Part shown: positions 1 to 11,719 of the stretch, piece after piece
Layout: every line of letters starts with the position of its first letter
How positions within the stretch are numbered: position 1 is the first letter of the stretch
Assembly (NCBI RefSeq): GCF_963457605.1
Contig: NZ_OY735139.1
Location: 2,131,001-2,195,000, forward strand
Reading direction: 5' to 3'
Length of the DNA: 64,000 nt
Source: an uncultured Gellertiella sp.
GTDB lineage: Bacteria; Pseudomonadota; Alphaproteobacteria; Rhizobiales; Rhizobiaceae
The notes under the pieces: model-generated
Databases searched by the model: none
What the model was told of the DNA's origin: nothing
Seen by the model: the letters and a program-made list of their open reading frames with translations, nothing else
Made by a program: the position numbers and the translations under genes

Positions 1-228
1 CATGTCGCCCATGCGGAGATGACGGTGCGGGCACTTTCCGACGATTTCATTACCCGGCATCTGCAACGCGTCGGCACCAGGGCTTTGAGCAGTGTCGGGG
101 CCTACCAGCTGGAAGGGGAGGGGATCCATCTGTTCGAAAGGATCGAGGGCGACTATTTCACCATCCTCGGATTGCCGATGCTTCCACTCCTTAACAAATT
201 GCGCGAAATGGGCCTGATCGATGGATGA
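1..228 (+). CDS. maf: Maf-family nucleotide pyrophosphatase, C-terminal part
   Basis: The frame is open from the first base of the window, so the 5' end lies outside. The visible 75 residues begin [12 protein letters not shown] and include [19 protein letters not shown] and a terminal [16 protein letters not shown], the usual C-terminal signature of Maf/YceF/YhdE proteins. The family hydrolyses nucleoside triphosphates, including modified ones, to monophosphates and pyrophosphate. The stop codon overlaps the aroE start by 8 bp, so the two are probably co-transcribed and coupled. The paralogue type (YhdE or YceF) cannot be judged from this fragment. Confidence 0.9.
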   Translation, partial: HVAHAEMTVRALSDDFITRHLQRVGTRALSSVGAYQLEGEGIHLFERIEGDYFTILGLPMLPLLNKLREMGLIDG

Positions 229-1093
229 TTCACGTGAAACATTAACCAGAACCGCATTCGTCACCGGCTATCCGATCAAGCATTCCCGCTCGCCGCTGAT
301 CCATTCCTACTGGCTGAAGCTGCTTGGCCTCACGGGGCGCTATGTCGCGCATCCTGTTCCGCCGGAAGATTTTGCCGGCTTCATGGCTGCGTTGCGAAAT
401 GGCGACTCCGGCTATGTTGGTGGAAACGTCACCATCCCGCACAAGGAATCCGCCTGTCGACTGGCTGATGTCAGGGACGAAAGGGCCGAGGAACTGGGCG
501 CGGCCAATACGCTGTGGGTCAGCGAAGGCAAGGTCTTTGCCACCAACACCGATGGCGAAGGTTTTGTCGCCAATCTGGACGACCGCCATCCCGGCTGGGA
601 TCCGGGGGCAAGAGGCGGTTCCAGGTCGGCAGTGGTGCTGGGGGCTGGCGGCGCGGCGCGTGCGGTCATTCAGGCGGTCAGGGATCGCGGCTTTTCCGAG
701 ATCCATGTGGTGAACCGTACCCGGTCACGGGCAGTTGAAATGCGCGACCGTTTCGGATCAGGGATCGTCCCGCATGGCATGGAGGCTCTCGGGTCTGTGC
801 TGGCGGGCGCAAGCCTGTTCGTCAACACCACGTCGCTTGGCATGGATGGTGAGCCTGCGCCGGGGATCGACTTCTCGACGATGGCCGATCAGGCGGTGGT
901 CACGGATATCGTCTATGTCCCGCTGGTCACCCCGATCCTCCGGCAGGCGCTGGATCAGGGACGGGCAGTGGTCGATGGTCTCGGCATGCTGCTGCATCAG
1001 GCGGTCCCGGGATTTGAACGCTGGTTCGGTGCCCGTCCGGTCGTCGATGCAACGTTGCGGGAGATCATCGAGCAGGACATGAGGGCACATTGA
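221..1093 (+). CDS. aroE: Shikimate dehydrogenase
   Basis: NADP-dependent reduction of 3-dehydroshikimate to shikimate in the cytoplasmic chorismate pathway. The 290-residue protein has the substrate-binding motif [12 protein letters not shown] near residue 17, NVTIPHKE with the catalytic lysine near residue 75, NTDGEGF with the conserved aspartate near residue 110, and the Rossmann nucleotide loop [10 protein letters not shown] near residue 140. Length is normal for the family. The start ATG overlaps the end of maf by 8 bp, and its first codons contain the parS-like site. The stop overlaps the coaE start (TGATG), suggesting a maf-aroE-coaE-dnaQ operon. Confidence 0.97.
   Translation: MDDSRETLTRTAFVTGYPIKHSRSPLIHSYWLKLLGLTGRYVAHPVPPEDFAGFMAALRNGDSGYVGGNVTIPHKESACRLADVRDERAEELGAANTLWVSEGKVFATNTDGEGFVANLDDRHPGWDPGARGGSRSAVVLGAGGAARAVIQAVRDRGFSEIHVVNRTRSRAVEMRDRFGSGIVPHGMEALGSVLAGASLFVNTTSLGMDGEPAPGIDFSTMADQAVVTDIVYVPLVTPILRQALDQGRAVVDGLGMLLHQAVPGFERWFGARPVVDATLREIIEQDMRAH
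226..241. other. parS-like centromere site (ParB binding), 15/16 match
   Basis: The 16-mer TGATTCACGTGAAACA differs from the widely conserved chromosomal parS palindrome TGTTTCACGTGAAACA at one position (third base). It spans the maf stop codon and codons 2-7 of aroE, so the same bases encode D-S-R-E-T. ParB sites typically cluster near oriC, and the gene order here is typical of origin-proximal rhizobial DNA. Binding itself is inferred from the motif. Confidence 0.75.
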
Positions 1094-1683
1094 TGATCAT
1101 CCTTGGCCTCACGGGGTCGATCGGCATGGGAAAGTCGACGACGACGCAGATGTTCCGCGAGGCCGGGATTCCGGTCAACGATGCCGACCAGGTGGTGCAT
1201 CAGCTCTATGCGGGCGAGGCGGTCGGGCCGGTCGGAGAAGCCTTTCCCGGCGCGGTGCAGGATGGCGTTGTCGACCGGCGTGAGCTGTCGCGGCAGCTCG
1301 CCTTGAATCCGGCTCAGTTCAAGCTTCTGGAAAAAATCGTCCATCCGCTGGTGCGCAGGAAAGAGACCGAATTTGTCGAGGAACAGCGCCGGGCAGGAGC
1401 CGGTCTTGTCGTGCTCGACATCCCGCTGTTGTTTGAAACGGGCGGGGCGGACCGGGCCGACAGGATCGTCGTGGTCTCCTGCGACGCCGAACAGCAGCGC
1501 GAACGCGTGCTGGCACGACCGGGGATGACGCCGGAGAAATTCGCGCTGATCCTGTCGCGGCAGATGCCCGACACGGACAAGCGGGCGAAGGCCGATTTCG
1601 TCATTGATACGGGCAAGGGATTGGACTTTGCACGCCAGCAGGTCGCGGCTATCATCGCCGAAGTGAAGAGGGGCAAGGCCTGA
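1093..1683 (+). CDS. coaE: Dephospho-CoA kinase
   Basis: Last step of coenzyme A synthesis: ATP-dependent phosphorylation of the 3'-hydroxyl of dephospho-CoA. The N terminus reads [16 protein letters not shown], a perfect P-loop, followed by [10 protein letters not shown] and the lid region typical of CoaE. The ATG at 1093 shares one base with the aroE stop; a TTG at 1090 in frame is possible but the ATG is preferred. Length is 196 residues, normal for the family. dnaQ follows after one base. Confidence 0.96.
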   Translation: MIILGLTGSIGMGKSTTTQMFREAGIPVNDADQVVHQLYAGEAVGPVGEAFPGAVQDGVVDRRELSRQLALNPAQFKLLEKIVHPLVRRKETEFVEEQRRAGAGLVVLDIPLLFETGGADRADRIVVVSCDAEQQRERVLARPGMTPEKFALILSRQMPDTDKRAKADFVIDTGKGLDFARQQVAAIIAEVKRGKA

Positions 1684-1684
1684 G

Positions 1685-2392
1685 ATGCGCGAAATCATTT
1701 TCGACACGGAAACCACCGGCCTCGACAGCAAGGCCGACCGGATCATCGAAATCGGCGGCGTCGAGCTGGTCAATCATTTTCCGACCGGACGGACCTTCCA
1801 TGTCTATGTCAATCCGGACGGCACCCGGGTTCATCCCGATGCGCTGGCGGTACACGGGCTTTCCGATGCCTTGCTCAGCGACAAGCCGGTCTTTGCGGCA
1901 ATCGTCGACGACCTCCGGTCATTCTTCGACGGCGCGACCTGGATTGCGCATAATGCCAGTTTCGACATGGGCTTCATCAATGCGGAATTTGCCCGGCTCG
2001 GCCTGCCGCCGGTACCGCAGGACCAGGTGATCGACACGTTGCAGCTGGCCCGGCGCAAGAACCCGATGGGGCCGAATTCGCTCGACGCGCTCTGCCGCCG
2101 CTACGGTATCGACAACTCGCACCGCACCAAGCATGGCGCGCTGCTCGATTCCGAATTGCTGGCGGAAGTCTATATCGAGATGATCGGTGGCCGGCAGACC
2201 GCGCTGGTGCTGGGCAAGAGCGAAGAGGTGAGGGTTGAGGTCGAGGAGGAGGAGGGCACCGTCGCCTTCCAACTTTCCGTCCGTCCCCGACCGTTGCCGC
2301 CGCGTCTCTCCAGCGAAGAGATGGCGGCCCATGAGGCGATGGTGGCAAGGCTCGGCGGCAAGGCAATCTGGAACAAATACGCCGACAACTGA
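1685..2392 (+). CDS. dnaQ: DNA polymerase III epsilon subunit (3'-5' proofreading exonuclease)
   Basis: Proofreading subunit of the replicative polymerase core. The DEDDh signature is complete: ExoI FDTETTGLD (residues about 5-13), ExoII NASFDMGFIN near residue 88, ExoIII HGALLDSELL near residue 150. The C-terminal tail of about 60 residues is acidic (EVRVEVEEEEG) and would contact the alpha subunit. It starts one base after the coaE stop, so it is the last gene of the maf-aroE-coaE-dnaQ operon. A strong bidirectional hairpin follows. Confidence 0.96.
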   Translation: MREIIFDTETTGLDSKADRIIEIGGVELVNHFPTGRTFHVYVNPDGTRVHPDALAVHGLSDALLSDKPVFAAIVDDLRSFFDGATWIAHNASFDMGFINAEFARLGLPPVPQDQVIDTLQLARRKNPMGPNSLDALCRRYGIDNSHRTKHGALLDSELLAEVYIEMIGGRQTALVLGKSEEVRVEVEEEEGTVAFQLSVRPRPLPPRLSSEEMAAHEAMVARLGGKAIWNKYADN

Positions 2393-2424
2393 TTCCGGGC
2401 TCTGTGGCCCAACCCCGGAAACGA

Positions 2425-2454
2425 AAAATGCCCGGTCATGGAACCGGGCATTTT
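2425..2454. terminator. Bidirectional rho-independent terminator between dnaQ and secB
   Basis: A 12-bp perfect stem (AAAATGCCCGGT / ACCGGGCATTTT) with a 6-base loop. A-run and T-run flanks make it work in both directions, as expected between the convergent dnaQ and secB. Confidence 0.9.
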
Positions 2455-2480
2455 ATCATCCTGTGATCCGGCAAACGGGC

Positions 2481-2960
2481 TCAGTTCGGCGCAGAAACCT
2501 GCGCCCGGTTCTGTTCTTCCGCCATGCGCTGCGCAAACATCTGGGCAAAATCGATGGGGTCGATCATCAGCGGCGGGAAGCCGCCGTTGCGGGTCGCATC
2601 GGCAACGATCTGCCGGGCAAAGGGGAACAGCAGCCGCGGGCATTCGATGAACAGGATCGGCAGCATGTGCTCCTGCGGGAAGCCGGTAATGCGGAACACG
2701 CCGCCATAGACCAGTTCGCACGAGAAGATCACCTTGCCGCCATCCTTGGCTTCCGCATTCAGTGACAGCACCACGTCAAAATCCGCGTCCGAAAGCGGGT
2801 TGGCGTTGACATTGACATTGATGTTGATGTCAGGGGCGCGATCACGCGCCTGAAGCGAGTGCGGCGCACCGGGAACTTCGAAGGACAGGTCCTTCATATA
2901 TTGGGCGAGAATGCTGAGGCTGGGGCTGGTGCTTTCGCCGTTCGACGTGTCAGTGGCCAT
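2481..2960 (-). CDS. secB: Protein-export chaperone SecB
   Basis: Cytosolic tetrameric chaperone that holds preproteins unfolded and delivers them to SecA. The 159-residue protein starts [10 protein letters not shown] and contains [14 protein letters not shown] near residue 20, ININVNVNA, and [13 protein letters not shown] and [14 protein letters not shown] in the C-terminal half, all family hallmarks. The open frame extends upstream, but a Shine-Dalgarno-like AAGGACCC lies just ahead of this ATG and homologues start here. Next to fxsA in the same orientation. Confidence 0.96.
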   Translation of the reverse strand: MATDTSNGESTSPSLSILAQYMKDLSFEVPGAPHSLQARDRAPDININVNVNANPLSDADFDVVLSLNAEAKDGGKVIFSCELVYGGVFRITGFPQEHMLPILFIECPRLLFPFARQIVADATRNGGFPPLMIDPIDFAQMFAQRMAEEQNRAQVSAPN

Positions 2961-3051
2961 AAAAGAAGGGTCCTTACCGCTTATGGGAGTAGGGCCAATT
3001 AGCATTTCGGGGTCCGGCTTACAACCCTTGCACCCCCCAGGTGTTGAGACC

Positions 3052-3594
3052 TCATGCCTCGGGGTCCCGCCCACTTCCGGCAAGCCGGTCGCCAGGTCCC
3101 GGAGCGCTGTCGGCGCGATGGTAGTCGCCCGCATCGAGATCGACTACGCCGGGTTCGGTTGCTCCCCCGGCGGGACCTGAGCGGAATTCAAATCTGGCAC
3201 CGCTGCCGGAACGGGTGGTGAAAATGTCGGTCCTGATGTCGCCAGCCGTTCCACCTGCCATTCGCCACAGCAACCGGCGGATAAACGGGATGAGCAGCAG
3301 CAGGCCAAGGATGTCGGTGAGAAAACCGGGTATCATCAACAGCAGCCCGGCGATCAGCACCATGATCCCATAGCCGAGGCCAGCCGCCTTTGTCTTGTCG
3401 CCTCTTGCGACTGCAAACATCCGGGCGGCGAGACCGAAACCCTGATGACGCAGCAGCAGAATTCCCGCAACCGACGTCAGCATCATCAGGGCGAGAGCCC
3501 GCCAGAAACCGATCTGGTCGACCACCAGGCCAAACAGCACGATCTCCACGAGCGGCAGCAGGAAAAACAGTGCGGGAAGACGGCTGGCACGCAT
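3052..3594 (-). CDS. fxsA: FxsA family membrane protein
   Basis: Small cytoplasmic-membrane protein of 180 residues. It has hydrophobic segments at about residues 7-28, 32-50 and 73-105, with the family motif [26 protein letters not shown], followed by a hydrophilic C-terminal tail of about 70 residues. E. coli FxsA suppresses F-exclusion of phage T7; the role here is unknown. The start at 3594 is chosen because [18 protein letters not shown] matches the family N terminus; upstream frame is antisense to timA. Divergent from timA, with a 144-bp shared control region. Confidence 0.9.
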   Translation of the reverse strand: MRASRLPALFFLLPLVEIVLFGLVVDQIGFWRALALMMLTSVAGILLLRHQGFGLAARMFAVARGDKTKAAGLGYGIMVLIAGLLLMIPGFLTDILGLLLLIPFIRRLLWRMAGGTAGDIRTDIFTTRSGSGARFEFRSGPAGGATEPGVVDLDAGDYHRADSAPGPGDRLAGSGRDPEA

Positions 3595-3738
3595 CAGCTT
3601 TGCTTTCTGTTCGCTTGCGTCGAACGGGTCATGACGCGACCTTCGGCACGGTCGTTGCGCGAATGGGATTTGAATGATCGGCCAATGATGACTATATGGG
3701 AACGACAACTTGAAAAGAACAACGGTAACGCGGCAAAA

Positions 3739-4437
3739 ATGGGTTCCAACGATTTCATCACAGTGTTTTTCCTTGTGGCCGCGGTCCTGATCTTCCTGCA
3801 GCTTCGCAGCGTCCTCGGCCGGCGCACCGGCAACGAGAAGCAGCCGTTCGAACCGGTGTCGCCGCGTGATCTCCCCCGGCCTGATCCACAGGATACCGGA
3901 AAGGTGATCACGCTGCCGTCGCGTGACGTGGTGGTCAGCGAGGACCGGCTCAACCTTGCCGATCTCTACACCAAACCCGGTTCCGAGCCAAATTCCGATC
4001 TGCGCGAACTGATGAAGGTTGATCTCGCCTTCGATCCCAAGGGTTTCTTCAATGGCGCGCGCCTTGCCTACGAGATGATTGTCACCGCCTATGCGGAAGG
4101 TGATCGAAAGGCCCTGCGCGGCCTTCTCTCCCGCGAGGTGTTTGAAAGCTTCGATGTCGCCATTGGCGAGCGGGAAGCCCGTGGCGAAAAGGTGAAGTTC
4201 ACCTTTGTCGGCATATCGAAAACGGATCTCGTTCGCATCGACATCAAGGGCACCGAGGTCCAGGTGGTGCTGAATATCGTCAGCCAGCTGATTTCGGCGA
4301 CACTGGATCGCAATGGCACGATCATCGAAGGCGATGAGGAAACGGTGGCAGAGGTCAACGATATCTGGACGCTGTCGCGCGACATGCGCTCGCGGGATCC
4401 GAACTGGACCGTCATTGCGACGGAATCCAGTCAATGA
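3739..4437 (+). CDS. timA: Tim44/TimA family membrane-anchored adaptor protein
   Basis: 232 residues beginning MGSNDFITVFFLVAAVLIFLQLRSV: one N-terminal membrane anchor, then a charged linker (residues 25-85) and a C-terminal Tim44-like domain (FNGARLAYEMIVTAYAEGDRKALRGLLSREVF onward). Bacterial TimA is related to the mitochondrial import motor subunit Tim44; its bacterial role is not settled. Other ATGs at 3685-3688 are in frame, but the anchor starts directly after 3739. The stop overlaps the mltA start (ATGA), giving a timA-mltA-smr-XRE operon. Confidence 0.88.
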   Translation: MGSNDFITVFFLVAAVLIFLQLRSVLGRRTGNEKQPFEPVSPRDLPRPDPQDTGKVITLPSRDVVVSEDRLNLADLYTKPGSEPNSDLRELMKVDLAFDPKGFFNGARLAYEMIVTAYAEGDRKALRGLLSREVFESFDVAIGEREARGEKVKFTFVGISKTDLVRIDIKGTEVQVVLNIVSQLISATLDRNGTIIEGDEETVAEVNDIWTLSRDMRSRDPNWTVIATESSQ

Positions 4438-5552
4438 CCACCGCCTCGCCGGATTATTGCCTGGAGCAGATCTCCTTTCCAGACTTGCCCGGCTGGGCTG
4501 AAGATGATCCGCGCCCGCTGTTTGCCGCCCTGCATGATTGCCTGATCCAAATTACCACCATCAAGCCGCACCGGACCGGCTCGCTTGGCCTGACCAGCGC
4601 CGACCTGCTGCCCGCGCTTGAGGCGGCGGCAACGGTCAATCCATCCTCTGCCGAGGAAGCCCGCCGGTTTTTCCAGCAGCAGTTCCAGCCTTTCGCCATC
4701 CGGCGGCGGGATGGCAAGGATGGTTTCGTCACCGCCTTCTACGAGCCGGAAGTCGCCGTCTCCGACCGGCCGGATGCGACCTACCGCTACCCGTTCTACA
4801 ATCGCCCACCCGATCTGATTGATCTCCACGACGGCAATCGCCCGCCAGGGCTCGATCCCTCCTACGCCTTCGCAAGGCTGAAGGATGGCGTGATATCCGC
4901 CTATGCCGACCGTCGCGTCATCGATGAGGGGCACCTTGAGGGGCAGGGGCTGGAAATTGCCTGGGCGCGGTCGAAGGTGGATGTCTTCTTTGCCCATGTC
5001 CAGGGGGCAGCCCGGCTTCGCTATGCCGATGGGGCGATGAAGCGCATCACCTATGCGGCCAAGGCCGGCCATCCGTTTTCGGCCATCGGCAGGCTGTTGC
5101 TGGAGCGCGGCGAAATCGCCCCCGAGGCAATCTCGATGCAGGCGATCCGTGCCTGGCTCGCCGACCATCCCGATGAAGCCGATCAGGTCTACTGGCACAA
5201 TCGCTCCTATATTTTCTTCAAGGAATCCGAGCTCTCCGATCCCGACCGGGGTCCGATTGCCGCAGCCAAGGTGCCGCTGGTCGCCGGGCGGTCCCTGGCG
5301 GTCGACCGGCTGATCCATACCTTCGGCTTTCCCTTCTACATCCACGCCCCGAAGCTCACCCATCTCGATGATGGCCAGCCCTTCGCCCGGCTGATGCTGG
5401 CGCTCGATACCGGGACAGCAATCGTCGGTCCGGCACGCGGAGACATCTTTACCGGCTGGGGAGACGAGGCCGGCGCATTGGCGGGCACCGTCCGCCACGA
5501 TGCCAGCTTTTACATTCTCATTCCCAAAGAAGCGGCCCCGGGGTTCCTTTGA
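4434..5552 (+). CDS. mltA: Membrane-bound lytic murein transglycosylase A
   Basis: Cleaves the glycan strands of peptidoglycan to 1,6-anhydro-muropeptides. The 372-residue protein has the MltA domain (GFVTAFYEPEVAVSDRPDATYRYP near residue 98; YIFFKESE near residue 260) and a C-terminal 3D domain whose aspartates appear in LALDTGTAIVGPARGDIFTGWG. No convincing signal peptide or lipobox is visible at this start (MTTASPDYCLEQISF), which is odd for an enzyme that must act in the periplasm. The start overlaps timA by 4 bp, and smr starts one base after the stop. Confidence 0.93.
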   Translation: MTTASPDYCLEQISFPDLPGWAEDDPRPLFAALHDCLIQITTIKPHRTGSLGLTSADLLPALEAAATVNPSSAEEARRFFQQQFQPFAIRRRDGKDGFVTAFYEPEVAVSDRPDATYRYPFYNRPPDLIDLHDGNRPPGLDPSYAFARLKDGVISAYADRRVIDEGHLEGQGLEIAWARSKVDVFFAHVQGAARLRYADGAMKRITYAAKAGHPFSAIGRLLLERGEIAPEAISMQAIRAWLADHPDEADQVYWHNRSYIFFKESELSDPDRGPIAAAKVPLVAGRSLAVDRLIHTFGFPFYIHAPKLTHLDDGQPFARLMLALDTGTAIVGPARGDIFTGWGDEAGALAGTVRHDASFYILIPKEAAPGFL

Positions 5553-5553
5553 C

Positions 5554-6104
5554 ATGGCGCGCGACCGGGATCTGAAAACCGAGGAACGGGTGCTGTGGGG
5601 CAAGGTTGCCCGCACCACCCGCCCGATGCCCGGGCGCATGGAGGACCTGCTTGCCTTCGACATCGCGGAGGACCTTCAGGAAGCCCCCATGCCGGACGGC
5701 AAGGCTGTGCTCAGCGAGGTGACACCACCTGACGCAAAACCCGCTTCCCGACCGGCATCAGGTCGGCATCATCCGTTTGAAAAGCCGGTCAAGCGCAAGC
5801 TGGCCCGGGGTCGCCTCGCGCTCGAAGCCCGGATCGACCTGCATGGCATGTTCCAGAGCGAGGCGCATGCGCTGCTGCTCGATTTTCTCGTCCATGCCCA
5901 TGAACGGGGCCTGCGGCACGTGCTTGTCATTACCGGCAAGGGCAGTTCGATGGGCAGCGAAGGGGCGCTGAAACGGGCGGTGCCGCTGTGGTTTTCCAAG
6001 CCGGAGTTTCGCTATCTGATCTCCTCCCACGAGCCCGCAGCCCAGCAGCATGGCGGCGAGGGCGCACTCTATGTCCGCCTGTCGCGCCGGGATGGTGACC
6101 GGAC

Positions 6105-6108
<4 letters not shown>
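5554..6108 (+). CDS. Smr/MutS2 domain protein
   Basis: 184-residue protein with a disordered N-terminal half (DUF1-like MARDRDLKTEERVLWGKVARTTRP) and a C-terminal Smr domain: IDLHGMFQSEAHALL (residues about 92-106) with the LDxH-type motif, and VITGKGSS near residue 128 (TGxG). Smr domains bind or nick nucleic acid. The start ATG lies one base after the mltA stop; an upstream in-frame ATG at 5500 lies inside mltA. The stop overlaps the XRE gene by 4 bp, so all four genes of this cluster are translationally linked. Function in the cluster is unknown. Confidence 0.9.
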
Positions 6109-9042
<2,934 letters not shown>

Positions 9043-9056
9043 TCTTCCCGATTTTG

Positions 9057-9079
9057 ACAGCCGCCGCTTCGGCGGCTGT
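9057..9079 (+). terminator. Terminator of gyrB
   Basis: A 10-bp perfect GC-rich stem (ACAGCCGCCG / CGGCGGCTGT) with loop CTT, 15 bp after the gyrB stop. The T-run after it is short, so termination may be imperfect. The opposite strand has an AAAAT flank, so it may also serve the convergent nitroreductase gene. Confidence 0.75.
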
Positions 9080-9133
9080 TTCGTATCTGAACTTTTGCCG
9101 CTCCCTTACGGGAGCTTGCCCCGACGGGGATGG

Positions 9134-9730
9134 TCAGGTGCGATAGCGTCCGTGAAAGGTCACTTCCGATAGCGGCTTGCGGCCATTCGGCTTTTCCCGT
9201 GCCCTCAGATCCTCCGGCAAATCCTCGATCTTGCCCATCCGCCCGATGGCGATGGCCGCCTCGATCTGGACATCCTCCGGCAGGTTCAGGGCCGCCGGGA
9301 TCTTTTCCCACTCGATGCCGCCCATGCCATGGGTGTGATAGCCGAGAAACTGCGCCTGCAACGCCAGCGCCATCCAGGAAGCCCCGGCATCGAAGGAATG
9401 GGTGGTGATCGCCCGACGGTTCTCGTCGCCGGCTTCACCGGTCTGTGTCTTCGACAGGATCATCACCAGCGCACCCGATTGCTTTGCCCAGCGCTGGTTG
9501 CCCGGAACCAGCAGGGACAGCAACAGGTCGAATTCCGGCGTGCCGCCAAGCCCATAGACAAACCGCCAGGGCTGGTGGTTCGAGGCAGAAGGTGCCCAGG
9601 CGGCAGCTTCCAGAATGGTCATCAGGTCATTCCGGGTGACTGGCTCGCCGGAAAAGGCGCGGGGAGACCAGCGATCGAGAAACATCGGATGAATCTCCGT
9701 CCCGGCGGAACGGTGGTTGCTGCTGGTCAT
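9134..9730 (-). CDS. Nitroreductase family protein (FMN-dependent oxidoreductase)
   Basis: 198-residue protein with the nitroreductase fold signature MFLDRWSPRAFSGEPVTRNDL (residues about 16-36), EAAAWAPSASNHQPWRFVY for FMN phosphate and ring contacts, and C-terminal VQIEAAIAIGRMG. The family reduces nitro groups, quinones or flavins with NAD(P)H; the physiological substrate is unknown. Start at 9730 (MTSSNHRSAG) is chosen because upstream frame runs into the palindromic element. Convergent with gyrB. Monocistronic as far as can be seen. Confidence 0.9.
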   Translation of the reverse strand: MTSSNHRSAGTEIHPMFLDRWSPRAFSGEPVTRNDLMTILEAAAWAPSASNHQPWRFVYGLGGTPEFDLLLSLLVPGNQRWAKQSGALVMILSKTQTGEAGDENRRAITTHSFDAGASWMALALQAQFLGYHTHGMGGIEWEKIPAALNLPEDVQIEAAIAIGRMGKIEDLPEDLRAREKPNGRKPLSEVTFHGRYRT

Positions 9731-9819
9731 TCCGTAAGCCTTCCCTGATGCAATCGGAGACAAACAGATAGTCGGCTGCACTTGCCGCTGCAAGGGGCGC
9801 TGGCGGTACCACGCCCTAA

Positions 9820-10086
9820 TACCAAGGATCACTGATGGGAACCCATTCGATGGCGTGGAAACGGATACCGGGTAGGAGAATACCGCAGGTCGATGCTTTG
9901 AGCATCGACCGAGGATTTCGACGCCCTCCGGTGGCCGAATTCCACGCCACCCGGAGGGCCGGTCGCTTTTGACTTGCGGACGGCGTCGAAAATCCTCGCC
10001 GGACCGGTAGGTCCGACTGCGGTTTTCTCCTGGCCGCAAGCCAAAATCGATCCGGTCGAATGGGTTCCCATCTGTGATCCTTGGTA
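9820..10086. mobile_element. MITE-like palindromic intergenic element, 267 bp
   Basis: The two ends are inverted repeats of 31 bp (9820-9850 and 10056-10086) starting TACCAAGGATCAC, matching at 30 of 31 positions. The trinucleotide TAA flanks both ends (9817-9819 and 10087-10089), as a target duplication would. Nested palindromes lie inside: GGTCGATGCT/AGCATCGACC (9888-9910), GAGGATTTCGACGCC (9911-9925) against GGCGTCGAAAATCCTC (9982-9997), a CCCTCCGG-type arm pair between 9923 and 9958, and GGACC/GGTCC (10001-10014). No credible coding frame is present. It resembles MITEs or rhizobial intergenic mosaic elements (RIME); I cannot assign a named family from sequence alone. It fills most of the 481-bp gap 9731-10211. 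Confidence 0.75.
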
Positions 10087-10211
10087 TAACCCCTTCAATT
10101 CGCCGAAAAATGTTCCGAAGAGAGCGGGTAAATGTCGCGGCCATGACGATATTTGCTTTGCCGGGTCTTTAGATTAGGGTCTCAGCCCTGACAGGCGAGG
10201 GAGACCGGTGG

Positions 10212-11651
10212 ATGGATCATCAGGAATTTTTGGCATGGTCTGAAAAGGCGGCGCAATGGGGTGCGGATTATCGCAGGCATCTCAGGGACCTGCCGGTTCG
10301 CGCCCAGACCTCGCCCGGCGAGATCGCCGCACGGATTGCCGCGCATCCGCCCGAAGCGGGCGAGCCGATGGACGCGATCTTTCAGGATTTCGAAAACATC
10401 ATCGTGCCGGGCATGACCCATTGGCAGCATCCGCGCTTCTTTGCCTATTTTCCCGCCAATGCCGCTCCGGTCTCGGTGGTTGCCGAATATCTGGTGAGCG
10501 CCATGGCGGCGCAATGCATGCTGTGGCAGACCTCGCCCGCAGCGACCGAACTTGAAACCGCGATGATCGGCTGGCTTCGCGATGCGCTGGGCCTGCCTGC
10601 CGATTTTACCGGCTCGATCCAGGATTCCGCGTCTTCCGCGACACTGAACGCCGTGCTGGTCATGCGGGAGAAGGCCCTCGCATGGCAGGGCAACGAAAAG
10701 GGGCTGGCAGGCCAGCCGGTGGTGCGCATCTATACGACCAGCCAGGTCCATACGTCGATTGACCGGGCCTTGTGGGTGTCCGGCATCGGGGCCGCCAATC
10801 TGGTGCGCATACCGGTCTCCGGTCCGTCGCGGTCGATGGATGCAGCCGCGCTCGATGCGGCGATCCGCGCCGACCGGGAACGCGGCTTGCGTCCGGCAGG
10901 GGTGATTGCCTGTACCGGCGGCACCAGTGTCGGCGCTCATGACGATCTGGCTGCGGTGATATCGGTTGCCCATGCCCACGGGCTCTATGTGCATGTGGAT
11001 GCGGCCTGGGCGGGATCGGCGATGATCTGCCCGGAATTCCGCCACGTCTGGCAAGGGGTGGACCAGGCCGATTCCATCGTCTTCAACCCGCACAAATGGC
11101 TGGGCGCGCAATTCGACTGCGCCATCCAGTTCATCCGCAACCCGGGCGAGCTGGTGCGCACGCTGGCAATCCAGCCGGAATATCTGAAAACCTCCGGCCA
11201 GGACGGCTTCATCAACTATTCGGAATGGTCGGTGCCCCTGGGCCGCCGCTTCCGGGCCCTGAAGCTCTGGTTCCTGATGCGCTATCATGGGCTGGAAGGC
11301 CTCCGGCAGATGATCCGCAACCATGTCGCCTGGGCAGAAGAGCTTGCCGCGCAGATCGCAGCCGATCCGCTGTTCGAACTGGTAACGGAACCCTTTCTGT
11401 CGCTGTTCAGCTTCCGCCCGGTTCCGCCCGCCGGCACCAATCCGGAGGCCTATACGCAAGCCTTTCTCGATGCGATCAACAATGATGGCCGGATCTACCT
11501 GACCCAGACGCGGGTCGATGGCCAACTGGTGATCCGCTTCCAGGCGGGCCAGTTCGAGATGACACGGGAGGATGCGGTCGTCGCCTGTGATGTGCTGCGC
11601 GAGATGGCTGGCCGTCTTGCTGCACCAGCGGCGCCGACAGAGCGCCTTTAG
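10212..11651 (+). CDS. PLP-dependent group II (aromatic-L-amino-acid type) decarboxylase
   Basis: 479-residue cytoplasmic enzyme of the DOPA/tyrosine/tryptophan decarboxylase family. Visible signatures: THWQHPRFFAYFPANA near residue 73, SGSIQDSASSATLNAVLV-like PLP pocket near residue 135, VHVDAAWAGSAMICPE near residue 260 with the PLP-pairing aspartate, and NPHKWLGAQFDCAIQF with the Schiff-base lysine near residue 295. Preceded by a good Shine-Dalgarno (GAGGGAGA). Substrate cannot be fixed from sequence; an amine product is expected. It stands alone between the palindromic element and the FAH gene. Confidence 0.9.
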   Translation: MDHQEFLAWSEKAAQWGADYRRHLRDLPVRAQTSPGEIAARIAAHPPEAGEPMDAIFQDFENIIVPGMTHWQHPRFFAYFPANAAPVSVVAEYLVSAMAAQCMLWQTSPAATELETAMIGWLRDALGLPADFTGSIQDSASSATLNAVLVMREKALAWQGNEKGLAGQPVVRIYTTSQVHTSIDRALWVSGIGAANLVRIPVSGPSRSMDAAALDAAIRADRERGLRPAGVIACTGGTSVGAHDDLAAVISVAHAHGLYVHVDAAWAGSAMICPEFRHVWQGVDQADSIVFNPHKWLGAQFDCAIQFIRNPGELVRTLAIQPEYLKTSGQDGFINYSEWSVPLGRRFRALKLWFLMRYHGLEGLRQMIRNHVAWAEELAAQIAADPLFELVTEPFLSLFSFRPVPPAGTNPEAYTQAFLDAINNDGRIYLTQTRVDGQLVIRFQAGQFEMTREDAVVACDVLREMAGRLAAPAAPTERL

Positions 11652-11719
11652 AAATGACGCGAATGAATGTTTCGTTCATATATGATTAAATCACGGTTCC
11701 AATCGGAGGAGTAGAATTC

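Noticed and set aside
9829-10098. An 89-codon minus-strand reading frame within the palindromic element
   Set aside because: It lies entirely inside the repeat structure, has no ribosome site and no protein-like composition.
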